Below, piece by piece: positions 22,691 through 31,440 of a DNA stretch of 61,063 bases. Made by a program: the position numbers and the translations under genes. Each line of letters begins with the position of its first letter. Positions within the stretch are counted from its first letter, which is position 1. The notes under the pieces were generated by a model. It saw only the letters and a list, made by a program, of their open reading frames with translations, was not told where the DNA came from and made no database searches. This DNA is from a virus: IMG/VR virus record IMGVR_UViG_3300005264_000029, positions 64,001 through 125,063 of that record, one strand, 5' to 3'.

Positions 22691-22750
22691 TTTTATTAGA
22701 TTCACATTTATGATGCGTACAATCAGTATCATTACTCATTTCAATATGGT

Positions 22751-23188
22751 TCATTTTACAATACAAGATCTTTGGAGTTCAGATGTTTTAAACTTATCCC
22801 AATTAAATTTGTTTGATTGGGAATTATATTCCTGACACAAATAATTATAAGATGATATAACTCCTGTTAATTCAGATTCCCATAACCATAATTGTTCTCT
22901 ATCCTGTCTACTCCATTCTTGCGGTGTTGAATTACCATAAAAATCTTTCATTGAATTAATCTTAGATTGATAAGCTATAGTGTCTTGTTCTTTTTTTACC
23001 AATTGTGCATCTGCATCTTTAAACCATTCGTATTTAGTAAGCATTGCTTTAGCACCAAACTCTTCATGTGCTACTTGTGATGCCCCACCTAGCCATCCTA
23101 ACATATTCATAGTAATTAATCCGATAACAAAAAGTGAAATTATTCCAATAATTGATAATAACCCTCCTTGTTTATTCATCGTTGTCAT
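22751..23188 (-). CDS. membrane-anchored helical protein of a phage-associated type
   Basis: Predicted 145 residues: an N-terminal membrane helix, then a helical ectodomain (KYEWFKDADAQLVKKEQD ... LWLWESELTGVISSYNYL). The KYEWFKDA ... E-x2-G-x3-SYN pattern looks like a small protein often seen in phage and prophage genomes, of unknown function. The resemblance is from memory and needs a search. Confidence 0.6.
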   Translation of the reverse strand: MTTMNKQGGLLSIIGIISLFVIGLITMNMLGWLGGASQVAHEEFGAKAMLTKYEWFKDADAQLVKKEQDTIAYQSKINSMKDFYGNSTPQEWSRQDREQLWLWESELTGVISSYNYLCQEYNSQSNKFNWDKFKTSELQRSCIVK

Positions 23189-23357
23189 CTCCCAATCTTA
23201 AATAATATTGTGTTAGCATACCTATAATTACTAATAACAAAATTATAATAATTGCTATCTGTGCTACATATCCTAAATAATTAGCAATTATTATAATTGT
23301 AGGAAATAATATAAGAAATGTAATTACAACTAAAAATCCTGCTTGTGCTTCATTCAT
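23172..23357 (-). CDS. two-helix membrane protein
   Basis: Predicted 61 residues, two membrane segments, acidic C-terminus. Overlaps both neighbouring genes. Possibly holin-like in size; no proof. Confidence 0.5.
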   Translation of the reverse strand: MNEAQAGFLVVITFLILFPTIIIIANYLGYVAQIAIIIILLLVIIGMLTQYYLRLGDDNDE

Positions 23358-23869
23358 TCTGTATATACCTCTTGTTCTGTAATAATTGAATTAAACGTAA
23401 GTGGTCCATCTGAGATATGTAAAACTTCATTACCTAAATAATGTTGATGATAAATATCTTTAGTGTCCCACCAATAAATATAATTTCCTGAATGACCATA
23501 AGTACCATCATCACCAATTCTTTCACCTAAAGCCCAGTATCCATTTCCACCAGAATAATACCCTGTTTGACTTGATGTTAATCTTTTTCCACCAGAAGTT
23601 ACCTTTCCTTTAACTGTTGAATATAATATCACCTGTCCAGAATAAGGACTTATAATATATAAATGTTTAATTGCACCTGGCAAATTTTCCATCTCATACC
23701 TTTTCCTGATATTGTTTTGTTCTGCAGTTAATCCATTAGCTTGTGTTTTTACTAATGCAGATACTTTAGATACTCCACTATCACTTACTGGACCAGTTGA
23801 TCTATCTTCACATCCAGTAAATAATAGAATTCCCATAATCATTAATATCATTAATATATTTTTTTTCAT
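23354..23869 (-). CDS. lipoprotein, unknown
   Basis: Predicted 171 residues with a lipoprotein signal: KK then a hydrophobic core and lipobox LLFTGC. The mature part is beta-rich with Gly/Ser/Tyr/Trp (YYSGGNGYWALGERIGDDG) and may be a surface or virion adhesion domain. First gene of the 20.5-23.9 kb run. Confidence 0.65.
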   Translation of the reverse strand: MKKNILMILMIMGILLFTGCEDRSTGPVSDSGVSKVSALVKTQANGLTAEQNNIRKRYEMENLPGAIKHLYIISPYSGQVILYSTVKGKVTSGGKRLTSSQTGYYSGGNGYWALGERIGDDGTYGHSGNYIYWWDTKDIYHQHYLGNEVLHISDGPLTFNSIITEQEVYTE

Positions 23870-23923
23870 TTTTTTTTTAATATAGGGTATTGATCCTATT
23901 AAGTATTATAAATACTTAGTTGT

Positions 23924-24130
23924 TTATAAACCTTCTGCTTTCCAAAGGTCATCTTCATACTTAATCATATTTTCAAATCCTATATCTGGAATATCAAAAT
24001 AAATATTATTTATTAAAATACCAGATTTAATAAATGTGAAAAATGTTTTACATTTTTGCTTTCTACATTTATATTCAGCCATATCAAATTCTTGTTCTAC
24101 ATCTTTTTTATATTTCAAACCTGTTTCCAT
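23924..24130 (-). CDS. small Cys-containing protein
   Basis: Predicted 68 residues (MEYGL-like start METGLKYKKDVEQ), one C-x4-C (CRKQKC). Its stop end overlaps a TATA-like GGTTTATAAACAACTAAGTA, the apparent promoter of the genes downstream (23869 and below). Confidence 0.5.
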   Translation of the reverse strand: METGLKYKKDVEQEFDMAEYKCRKQKCKTFFTFIKSGILINNIYFDIPDIGFENMIKYEDDLWKAEGL

Positions 24131-24227
24131 ATTTTTCTTTAAATTCTTTTTCTTGTTTTTCCCTTTCCTTTAGATCTTGAAGAGCTTTATCAAAATCTAA
24201 ATGATTATTAAAATATCTTCTATCCAA
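24108..24227 (-). CDS. possible small helical protein (TTG start)
   Basis: A 39-codon frame from TTG 24227 (MDRRYFNNHLDFDKALQDL...), Lys/Glu-rich helix. It overlaps the next start by 23 bases. No ATG is available in a good position, so confidence is low. Confidence 0.35.
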   Translation of the reverse strand: MDRRYFNNHLDFDKALQDLKEREKQEKEFKEKYGNRFEI

Positions 24228-24400
24228 TTTTATACATCACGCTGTGATAATATATACTATTCAATGAAATGATATAAGAAGGTGTTGTCGCTAGAATTCA
24301 GTATTTGATATTTACTATTATTAAGTTATAAAGAAATAAGTATTTATAATTAAAAGCCATTTAATTATAAATACGACTGGAGTGATAGCGAAAGAAGTAT

Positions 24401-24574
24401 TTATAAGTTGTTTTTTAAGTCTGTTCTGTTTTTACGTGTTTCATAATATATCTTTCCTCTAACAGACATTCTTTTACCTGGAGGCATAGCAGTTATCATT
24501 TTATCCATCCGGATATTTTTAATTGTTCCAGATTGTTTTTTTACTGTTGTAAGTACTTTTGAAAGATTTTTCAT
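24401..24574 (-). CDS. small basic protein, unknown
   Basis: Predicted 57 residues: MKNLSKVLTTVKKQSGTI at the start and PPGKRMSVRGKIYYETRKNR near the end. The tail resembles short basic ORFs I have seen in other archaeal genomes, but I cannot name a family. Function unknown. Confidence 0.55.
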   Translation of the reverse strand: MKNLSKVLTTVKKQSGTIKNIRMDKMITAMPPGKRMSVRGKIYYETRKNRTDLKNNL

Positions 24575-24738
24575 AATATAATAATAATGATTATTATTTA
24601 TATATGTATTTATTATCTATTGAACTACTCCTACCTAAAGGAAGGAGACTTCTCACATTTCAGTTAAAAACAGTGAACGAACTGTGTCCAATTATAGAAG
24701 ACTTTTTCTTTAAGTTGTAAGATTATTCAAAACAATAT

Positions 24739-24950
24739 CAATCGTTGTAATATAATCTTAATAGCAATATGTAAATGGTTAATTATCTTGACACAAGTAA
24801 TAACAATCGTTGTAATATAATCTTAATAGCAATATGTGACACAAGTAATATCAATCGTTGTAATATAATCTTAATAGCAATATGTAAATGGTTAATTATC
24901 TTGACACAAGTAATAACAATCGTTGTAATATAATCTTAATAGCAATATGT
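24739..24950. repeat. four copies of a 34-bp repeat in a duplicated 113-bp unit
   Basis: Identical 34-mers (starting CAATCGTTGTAATATAATCT) lie at 24739, 24804, 24852 and 24917, spaced 65, 48 and 65 bases. The linkers alternate (31 and 14 bases), so the block is two tandem copies of a 113-bp unit. It includes the small palindrome CAATCGTTG. No cas genes are near and the linkers repeat, so this is not CRISPR. Its place at the divergence of the two gene arms suggests iterons at an origin. Confidence 0.8.
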
Positions 24951-25001
24951 GAATCACAAACGTTATAGTAAAAAATACTGAAACATCATTTATCATTTTT
25001 A

Positions 25002-25217
25002 TTATAAAATACATTTTCGATTATCATGATTGTATTTACACAATCCAAATGTTGAAATACCAAACAAAATAATAAGTGTCGCTAACTCATTTGAGTTCAA
25101 AGTTACACCTTCAAGTATTACCATAAGTGGTGCAACAAACATAAAAGAAATTGCAAACATTACTGCAATTAAATCTATATAATTTCTTATAGAAATAATG
25201 ATATTTTTACTATTCAA
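25002..25217 (-). CDS. two-helix membrane protein
   Basis: Predicted 71 residues with two membrane segments and a His/Cys-containing tail (CKYNHDNRKC). ATG-adjacent to the ribbon-helix-helix-like gene upstream. Function unknown. Confidence 0.5.
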   Translation of the reverse strand: MNSKNIIISIRNYIDLIAVMFAISFMFVAPLMVILEGVTLNSNELATLIILFGISTFGLCKYNHDNRKCIL

Positions 25218-25219
25218 TT

Positions 25220-25381
25220 TTACTTACTTTTCTGTAAGAATTCTCTCACTAATTTTCTAAATAATTTCGACTTATCCATGTTGAAAATATTAGCCCTAAA
25301 CATCAAAGCGTCACTGTTAAATTTTGGACACTTAAATGATATCAATTTTACCTGATCATGTTGATCTATTTTTACTGACAT
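25220..25381 (-). CDS. ribbon-helix-helix-like regulator
   Basis: Predicted 53 residues. The strand-helix-helix pattern ALMFRANIFNMDKSKLFRKL then VREFLQ fits a CopG-type DNA-binding dimer. It is the last minus-strand gene before the divergence region and has its own TATA box (AGTTTATAAACATTCAATTG). It may bind one of the palindromes listed here. Confidence 0.55.
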   Translation of the reverse strand: MSVKIDQHDQVKLISFKCPKFNSDALMFRANIFNMDKSKLFRKLVREFLQKSK

Positions 25382-25399
25382 AATATATATAAACAATTG

Positions 25400-26092
25400 A
25401 ATGTTTATAAACTTTTGTAATGTTTATTATCGTCCAAATAAATCCTTACAGGAATTTAAAATTACAGCGGTTTACTAGAGTGGTCCTGAAAAAGTCGTAG
25501 TCATTTTCAAGTGGTGAAAAAAAACGCTATTGACAAAACTTTGATATTTCGACCATGCTATCAAATATGGTGTAAGCCCTGTAATGAATATACTATATAT
25601 ATATATATATAATAAGAAGAAGTACCTCAAGTATCATTACAGCAATTTTTTTAGGCCCTAAATACACCCCTTTTGCTGTAATGGCGCTGTAAGGATTTTT
25701 TATATGAAGAATATTGATACTATATACACATTTTAAGGTGATATAGATTTTTTTTTAGAAAAAAAATAACAAAAATGGTGTTAGGATTTCCGATACTATG
25801 TTTAGTGACAACAACTTTTAAATAATTTCGATATAAACACTTAAGTATTAAGTTTTTAAAAATCCTTACAGCGAAAACTTTTTCTTTACATATAGTAGTA
25901 TCATAATATCCTTACATATATTATTTTTACATTACAAGATTACACCAGAAAAGGAAAAGTTTATAAACATGCTAATATTTGTAATATATACAGTCAGAAT
26001 AAGAGTGATAGGAGACCGATCTCTCCCATCATTAATTCTTAATAGATGGACTTTTTTAAACCTTCCTTTTATTCAGATTTTCAGTATACAAA
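25400..26092. other. non-coding divergence region, candidate replication origin
   Basis: About 690 bases between the two gene arms. AATCCTTACAG occurs at 25441 and 25861 and inverted at 25687-25697. A 10-bp inverted repeat, CATTACAGCA/TGCTGTAATG, lies at 25635-25644 and 25674-25683. An (AT)n run lies at about 25593-25610. TATA-like GTTTATAAACATG near 25961 probably promotes the replication genes. Repeated words plus an AT run next to a primase-helicase are what one expects of an origin. A 63-codon frame at 25969 looks accidental. Confidence 0.5.
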
Positions 26093-26212
26093 ATGGGAAA
26101 AAATACATACGAAAATTGGTTAGAATTAACAGGAAATATAACACCTATTTCTACAGATAAAAACGATAGAAGAATTGCTACTTTTAATACTATAAAAGGA
26201 GGATATAAATAA
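26093..26212 (+). CDS. small protein, unknown
   Basis: Predicted 39 residues (MGKNTYENWLELTGNITPIS...). It ends two bases before the next start, and its own tail contains that gene's Shine-Dalgarno-like AAAGGAGG. First gene of the right arm. No family recognised. Confidence 0.5.
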   Translation: MGKNTYENWLELTGNITPISTDKNDRRIATFNTIKGGYK

Positions 26213-26213
26213 A

Positions 26214-27182
26214 ATGTTTACCGCCATAGATGACAACCTTGGGAAAATAATTTCTTCAGCAGCTATTTCATTAGATATTAGATATAATAATATTGAAGAC
26301 ATGCAATTTTCAGCAGATCCAAATGAAATCATTAATTATGAAGAAGTATTGAAAAAAAATAATATTAAAAAAATACCTGTATCATATAAAAAAAATCATG
26401 TTCGAAAATATGAAAATGGTAAAAATATAAATGTCACACAACATTTTTTTATTGTTAACGGAAAAAAATTAGGTGTGAAACATATTAATGAATCTATATA
26501 TCATAAAAGAATTAAAAATTTCATATATGGTGAAATGTTAAATGTTGCAAGTAATTTTAAATTCATGTATAGCAACATATCAAATAATAATTTTAATAAA
26601 CAAAATTATATAACAATGAAAACATTATATAACGCGATTAATCTTTTGGATATTAGAACTATTACATCAGGAGATTTATTTGAAGTTAGTATGAAGGATG
26701 TATATAATTGTAAACGTGCCGATATATTATTACCTTTTAAAAAGAAACATGATGTGTTAGGTGAAGGTATCGTTATAGAAGTTCAATTAAGCAAACAAAA
26801 TAATGAAACAACTGATAAGAGAACATTCGATAGAGCAATCAAAGGATATTCTGTATGTTGGGTTGACAGATCGCATTTTGTCGATTATAAATCTGATAAT
26901 CTACAAATTGTTAAACATCCAACATTACATTCATATTTAAGTGTTGTATCTAAATATGCTGATAATGTACAAGCCAAAATTTACTCAGATTTACAAATCA
27001 CTAAAAATAAAATAATTAAAGCTTGTATTGAACAATGTGTTGGGACTGAATGTGCACATTGTAAAGAACATGGAAATTTAGGTATTATGGGATTAACAAA
27101 AACAGGTACATGGCTCGTTTGTTCTAATAAAGGAAAGATGCTTAACAATAATATATGTAATAATATGTTGAGGATTCGATAA
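26214..27182 (+). CDS. CoiA-like nuclease-domain protein with zinc ribbon
   Basis: The 322-residue protein has the middle segment KRADILLPF ... GIVIEVQLSKQ ... KRTFDRAIKGYSVCWV. It matches the layout of the CoiA/competence-type PD-(D/E)xK nuclease core (D, ExQ, then an R-T-x-Y-like helix). A C-terminal zinc ribbon (C-x4-C-x2-C ... C) follows. CoiA-type proteins process DNA in recombination or act with mobile elements. It directly precedes the primase-helicase, with a one-base overlap, so a replication or repair role is inferred. Confidence 0.6.
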   Translation: MFTAIDDNLGKIISSAAISLDIRYNNIEDMQFSADPNEIINYEEVLKKNNIKKIPVSYKKNHVRKYENGKNINVTQHFFIVNGKKLGVKHINESIYHKRIKNFIYGEMLNVASNFKFMYSNISNNNFNKQNYITMKTLYNAINLLDIRTITSGDLFEVSMKDVYNCKRADILLPFKKKHDVLGEGIVIEVQLSKQNNETTDKRTFDRAIKGYSVCWVDRSHFVDYKSDNLQIVKHPTLHSYLSVVSKYADNVQAKIYSDLQITKNKIIKACIEQCVGTECAHCKEHGNLGIMGLTKTGTWLVCSNKGKMLNNNICNNMLRIR

Positions 27183-29986
27183 TGGTTATTGTTGAAGCAG
27201 AATATATAAAAGATCACAATGATGATAAGAAAGGGACTATATTCAATATTGCGCTCAATGGCGCGCAGGAATATGTGAAATTTGAAATAGCCAAAATACT
27301 AACACCTAAATACAACAACGAAGAAAACAATAATACAATTATTAAGGTTAAGGTTATTAGAGAATTATATCCTACATTTGATAAGGTGGGTGATATTTTA
27401 GAGATGTCTAAAACTAGAGCCTTATTATTTAAACGAGATGGATTCGTAGAAATAATTGAAGAACCTAAAAAAGTAGAACCTAAAAAAGTAGAACCTAAAA
27501 AAGTAGAAATAATTGAAGAACATAAAAAAGTAGAACATAAAAAAGTAGAACCTAAAAAAGTAGAACCTAAAAAAGAAATAGTGTTTGAAAATCCTGATGA
27601 TGATGGATCAACACTTGTAGAACAGTTAGTACTTAGACGTACTTATAATAAAAAATTCTTAGAAATATTTACATCTGATGACTTAAGAAAGAAAACAAAA
27701 ATACATTCAGAATACATTCCCATTAATAAGGAAAATATATCAAGATTTGCAAAATTCACAGCAAAACATAATATTGACAATTTTGGAGTATTTGTAAATA
27801 TTAATCCATTATCACAAAAGAAAAGACATTCAAATAATATATCTGATATTTGTAATATATTTATAGAGCTTGAACAAGCAACAGAAGATCATAATGAAAT
27901 CGTTAAAACTAATTTGAAAAATATGAATATCACTTATTCATATAATGCTCGAAGTGGTGATAACTATCATTTTATAATACCTGTTGATATGAAAGGTGTT
28001 AATGAATATAAGGTTAAGGGATTTATTAATTATATGAATGCGTACGTTTGTAATAATGTAAATGTGTTAACATATAATAATGAACAACTTATTAGAATTC
28101 AAGATTCTATTAAATTCAAAACCGATAAACAAAGTATTGTTAAAAAGATACATTCACATATTTCTAATAAAAATGAAGCGCAATCAAATAGTGTTTCCGT
28201 ATATAAATATCAATTAGAATACCGAAAGGGTGTAAAGGATAGATATTATTTAGAATCTTTAAAAAGATACGATTCGTTTTTTACAAGTATATTAAATAAA
28301 ACAACTGAATATAAAAAAATACAAACTGAACTCAATAAATATACTAAATTAAAAAAATCTTTTGTTGATAATTTGGCAATATATTCAATTGATGATGAGA
28401 TGCGTGAAAAAAAAGCAAGGTCTTTTCTTACAGGTCTCAATGGTATTAATATAAATTTCTTTAAGAATCAAATATTAACATCTAAAAATAATGGGTATAA
28501 TACAATCAATTATCATAATATATTAGAAGTATCTAAAAAACACAAGGTTGATGAAATAACAAACAAACTTAACAATCAATTACAAAAATCCTTTCTTGAT
28601 GAATATGAAATATATTATCTTGAAGCTGAGAAACCTGAATGTAACCATGTTATATTTTTCCCAGAAAAGAATTATTATATTCAAAAATCGTTTCAAGAAA
28701 TACTTATTAATATAAGTTACCTTGCAAACGATAAGGGTATAACAATGTCTAGAGAATTACACATGGAAGAATATGATGATAAGTGGGACGAGAAATCATA
28801 TAAACAAAAAACAAATGCTACATTTGATCATATGAAATATATCTTCGATGTTGAGAATAGAATAAAAACAATCAATAATATCAACTATGCACCAATAGAT
28901 AATAAATATGTATATAATAATGGTAAGAAATATTTCAATACATATACAAAAACAAAATATTGGGACTATAACAAAACAGCAAAAAAATATCATTTCCCAC
29001 ATATAAAAGATTTATTAATGAATCTTGTTGGAGAAGAAGAAAGACATTATGATTATTTTAATAAATGGATTGGTTGGATAATTCAGAACCCCACAGCTAA
29101 ATTACCGACAGCTGTTATTTTTCAAGGAAAACCTGGTAGTGGTAAAGGCACATTTAAATCCCATATACTTGATAGTATATTTGGAGAGAACTGTCAAGAA
29201 ATAAATCAAACACATTTAGAGAGTACCTTTAATGAATATCTTATGGGTAAACAAATAATTGTTGCTAACGAAGTTATGCATAATGAGAACAGACAAACAT
29301 TACCTAACGTACTTAAAAACTTAGTTACTGATCCAGACATAACTATAAGTAGAAAGTTTAGAAAGGAAATAGTATGCAAAAATTATACACATTGGATCTT
29401 CTGTACAAATTCAGATAACCCTTTAAAAATTGAAGAAGATGATAGACGGTATAATGTTTTCTATTCTGAGAAATTAAAAGGTGGTGGTAAAGCAGCAGCA
29501 GAATTTGTACAAGAATTACAAATTAATTTAGATTATGAATTAAAAGAATATATAAGTTACCTAAAAAGTTTAGAAATATATTATCATGAAGTTCATACAC
29601 CAATACACACAGATGCTAAAGACGAAATCGTTGAACTTAATAAAAATAGTATAGATAAGTTCAACGATTTCATCGGACAATTTAAATTGTTTGATGAAAT
29701 GGTTACAAGCTTAACAATAGTTGATAATAAATATGAGACATTTAAACCTTCATCCGATGATAATTATTATATCTCATCAGACAATTTTTATGTTCTGTAT
29801 TGTGATTGGTGTGAATCATATAAAGAACGTGGGGTTTTTTCCAAACAAAACTTCACCAAAAATATATCTAAATATAATTGTAAGTCCTCACCTAAATGGA
29901 AAACCGGATCTGGTGCTATAAGATGTTATAAAATAAAAGACATTGAAACAATAATGAAAACTATTGCCGATAAAAATAAAAGATGA
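27182..29986 (+). CDS. D5-like primase-helicase (AEP-like domain plus SF3 helicase)
   Basis: The 934-residue protein has four parts. An N-terminal domain is followed by a Lys/Glu/Pro repeat linker (PKKVE units, about residues 96-135). An AEP-like domain shows FIELEQ at motif I, where DxD/DxE is expected, and SGDNYHFIIPVD at motif II. The C-terminal SF3 helicase shows FQGKPGSGKGTF (Walker A), KQIIVANEV (B) and HWIFCTNSDNPLKIEEDDRR (C). This is the poxvirus-D5/phage-P4 arrangement that unwinds and primes DNA at origins. The altered motif I suggests the primase half may be inactive, with the next gene supplying priming. Confidence 0.85.
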   Translation: MVIVEAEYIKDHNDDKKGTIFNIALNGAQEYVKFEIAKILTPKYNNEENNNTIIKVKVIRELYPTFDKVGDILEMSKTRALLFKRDGFVEIIEEPKKVEPKKVEPKKVEIIEEHKKVEHKKVEPKKVEPKKEIVFENPDDDGSTLVEQLVLRRTYNKKFLEIFTSDDLRKKTKIHSEYIPINKENISRFAKFTAKHNIDNFGVFVNINPLSQKKRHSNNISDICNIFIELEQATEDHNEIVKTNLKNMNITYSYNARSGDNYHFIIPVDMKGVNEYKVKGFINYMNAYVCNNVNVLTYNNEQLIRIQDSIKFKTDKQSIVKKIHSHISNKNEAQSNSVSVYKYQLEYRKGVKDRYYLESLKRYDSFFTSILNKTTEYKKIQTELNKYTKLKKSFVDNLAIYSIDDEMREKKARSFLTGLNGININFFKNQILTSKNNGYNTINYHNILEVSKKHKVDEITNKLNNQLQKSFLDEYEIYYLEAEKPECNHVIFFPEKNYYIQKSFQEILINISYLANDKGITMSRELHMEEYDDKWDEKSYKQKTNATFDHMKYIFDVENRIKTINNINYAPIDNKYVYNNGKKYFNTYTKTKYWDYNKTAKKYHFPHIKDLLMNLVGEEERHYDYFNKWIGWIIQNPTAKLPTAVIFQGKPGSGKGTFKSHILDSIFGENCQEINQTHLESTFNEYLMGKQIIVANEVMHNENRQTLPNVLKNLVTDPDITISRKFRKEIVCKNYTHWIFCTNSDNPLKIEEDDRRYNVFYSEKLKGGGKAAAEFVQELQINLDYELKEYISYLKSLEIYYHEVHTPIHTDAKDEIVELNKNSIDKFNDFIGQFKLFDEMVTSLTIVDNKYETFKPSSDDNYYISSDNFYVLYCDWCESYKERGVFSKQNFTKNISKYNCKSSPKWKTGSGAIRCYKIKDIETIMKTIADKNKR

Positions 29987-31032
29987 ATCAATCTAAAATT
30001 TTTTTCGATAGAATAACAGCAAGTAAAGGAAGAGGATATCATTGTTTAAATACTGTTACTAATGGATTCTTTTCAAAAAATACATTTGTTAAAAAATTTG
30101 ATAAGTTTGAGAAATATATAAATTCAAACAAACATCAGAATTGCTATATTAATTATATGCCTCTTAGATTTGACACATCACGTAAAACTGATAATGTACA
30201 TAAAATAAATGTTGTAGCCCTAGATATAGAATTAGTAAATAAGTCTAGACCTGAGACAGAAATTAATATATCTATAATGAAATCATATATAAATTTATTT
30301 TTAGAGAAGAGAAAAATAAGAGATTATATGCTTGTAAATTCCGGGAATGGATATCACTTATATATTTTTTTTAAAAGAGCAAAACCATTAAATGAAACCA
30401 TTTTAGATAAACATAAAATGGCATATAAAAATTTAGTTAAACATATTTCAAATGATATATCAAATATATCTGAGGGATTCCTTAATTCAGATGACAGAAA
30501 AGATTTAGCGGGGATACTTAGAATACCTGGTACAACAAATACGAAAGCTGGCAGAACAGTAACACTTGAGGAAAATATGTGTAAGGGTAATAATGACCAT
30601 ATTTCAAAAATATTTAATAGTTATTTATCTAAAGCTAAGAAGCAATTATTATTTTCAGCTAAATATGTAATTAAACAAAGTAAAAATATTAATCAGAATG
30701 GACTTCCTAAAGATATTCCTACATTACTTAAGTCACCGTTAATGAGAATGCGTATGGATAAAGATCTTCCAGCACCAAAAGAAAATCTTTGGCATAGTAC
30801 AGTGGTGTTTGCACTCCAAGCATTAATATATCATTCAGGTTTTTCCAATCATCCAGATATGCCAGCAATTTCAAATGAGTATAATCAAATTTGTAATTGC
30901 TCAGTAGATTTAGGAAGTTGTTCTTATACAAAAGATTTAGCAATGCCAATATTTGCAGCACTTAAATTTTGTAAAAGTAATAACTATGATGCTTACACTA
31001 AAGAAATAAAAGAATTATATCTTAACCAATAG
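29983..31032 (+). CDS. archaeo-eukaryotic primase (AEP)
   Basis: The 349-residue protein has AEP motif I VVALDIEL (DxE metal site), motif II NSGNGYHLYIFF (sxH nucleotide site) and AGILRIPGTTNTKAG, typical of small plasmid/viral primases. Unlike the preceding protein, all key residues are present. A C-terminal segment has three Cys (CNCSVDLGSC) that may bind metal. It overlaps the helicase gene by four bases (ATGA), so the two are made together. Confidence 0.83.
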   Translation: MNQSKIFFDRITASKGRGYHCLNTVTNGFFSKNTFVKKFDKFEKYINSNKHQNCYINYMPLRFDTSRKTDNVHKINVVALDIELVNKSRPETEINISIMKSYINLFLEKRKIRDYMLVNSGNGYHLYIFFKRAKPLNETILDKHKMAYKNLVKHISNDISNISEGFLNSDDRKDLAGILRIPGTTNTKAGRTVTLEENMCKGNNDHISKIFNSYLSKAKKQLLFSAKYVIKQSKNINQNGLPKDIPTLLKSPLMRMRMDKDLPAPKENLWHSTVVFALQALIYHSGFSNHPDMPAISNEYNQICNCSVDLGSCSYTKDLAMPIFAALKFCKSNNYDAYTKEIKELYLNQ

Positions 31033-31065
31033 GTTTATAAAGCATTAACTGTTTATAATATTAAG
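31030..31065 (+). promoter_or_regulatory. promoter of the NrdR-like gene
   Basis: GGTTTATAAAGCATTAACTG then TTTATAATATTAAG and the ATG at 31066; the TATA box overlaps the stop of the primase. Confidence 0.65.
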
Positions 31066-31380
31066 ATGGTAAGGTGTCCGCAATGCGATGGGAAAACAAC
31101 AGTTAGAGATTCAAGATATAAAACATTAAACAATAGTATATTTCGAAGAAGAGAGTGTTTGAAATGTTTTAATAGATTTAATACTGATGAGATAGTTCCT
31201 GATGAAAAGGATAAAAATTCATTAATAGAAATGAAAATTGAAATAATCGATTTAAAAGAAAGAATAGAAAACATTAATGCTGAAAATAAAAATATGGTTG
31301 AGGAATTAAAACAATATAAGTTTAATACACCAATAGTATTTGAAAGACCTAAATTAAGAGGTAGAAGGAATGTCGAATAA
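31066..31380 (+). CDS. NrdR-type zinc ribbon fused to a coiled coil
   Basis: Residues 1-45 (MVRCPQCDGKTTVRDSRYK ... IFRRRECLKCFNRFNTDE) match the NrdR zinc ribbon (CPxC ... VxDSR ... RRRxCxxCxxRF). NrdR represses ribonucleotide reductase through a following ATP-cone, but here the ATP-cone is absent. Residues 50-85 form a Glu/Lys/Ile coiled coil, and the tail is basic. It may be a zinc-ribbon DNA-binding factor not linked to nucleotide sensing. Confidence 0.75.
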   Translation: MVRCPQCDGKTTVRDSRYKTLNNSIFRRRECLKCFNRFNTDEIVPDEKDKNSLIEMKIEIIDLKERIENINAENKNMVEELKQYKFNTPIVFERPKLRGRRNVE

Positions 31381-31401
31381 ACAATTTTTCTAAGTAATAA
31401 A

Positions 31402-31440
31402 TACTTAAGTTTATAAACTAATAACTATTTATATATAATA
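31402..31440 (+). promoter_or_regulatory. promoter of the structured RNA locus
   Basis: AGTTTATAAACTAATAACTA then TTTATATATAATATATGG; TATA box at 31410-31417, placing a start near 31440, where the structured region begins. Confidence 0.62.

Noticed and set aside
24739-24950. CRISPR array
   Set aside because: The repeats are regular, but the intervals are unequal (31 and 14 bases) and the linker sequence itself repeats; there are no cas genes. It is a tandem duplication with iteron-like units.
25969-26160. 63-codon plus-strand frame after the origin region
   Set aside because: It overlaps the better-supported 26093-26212 gene in another frame and has no recognisable features, though its ATG follows a TATA box; a short leader peptide cannot be excluded.
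27459-27592. Assembly artefact in the PKKVE-coding repeats
   Set aside because: The repeats are imperfect (PKK/HKK, EIIEE inserts) and in frame, so a genuine linker is more likely than collapsed reads.
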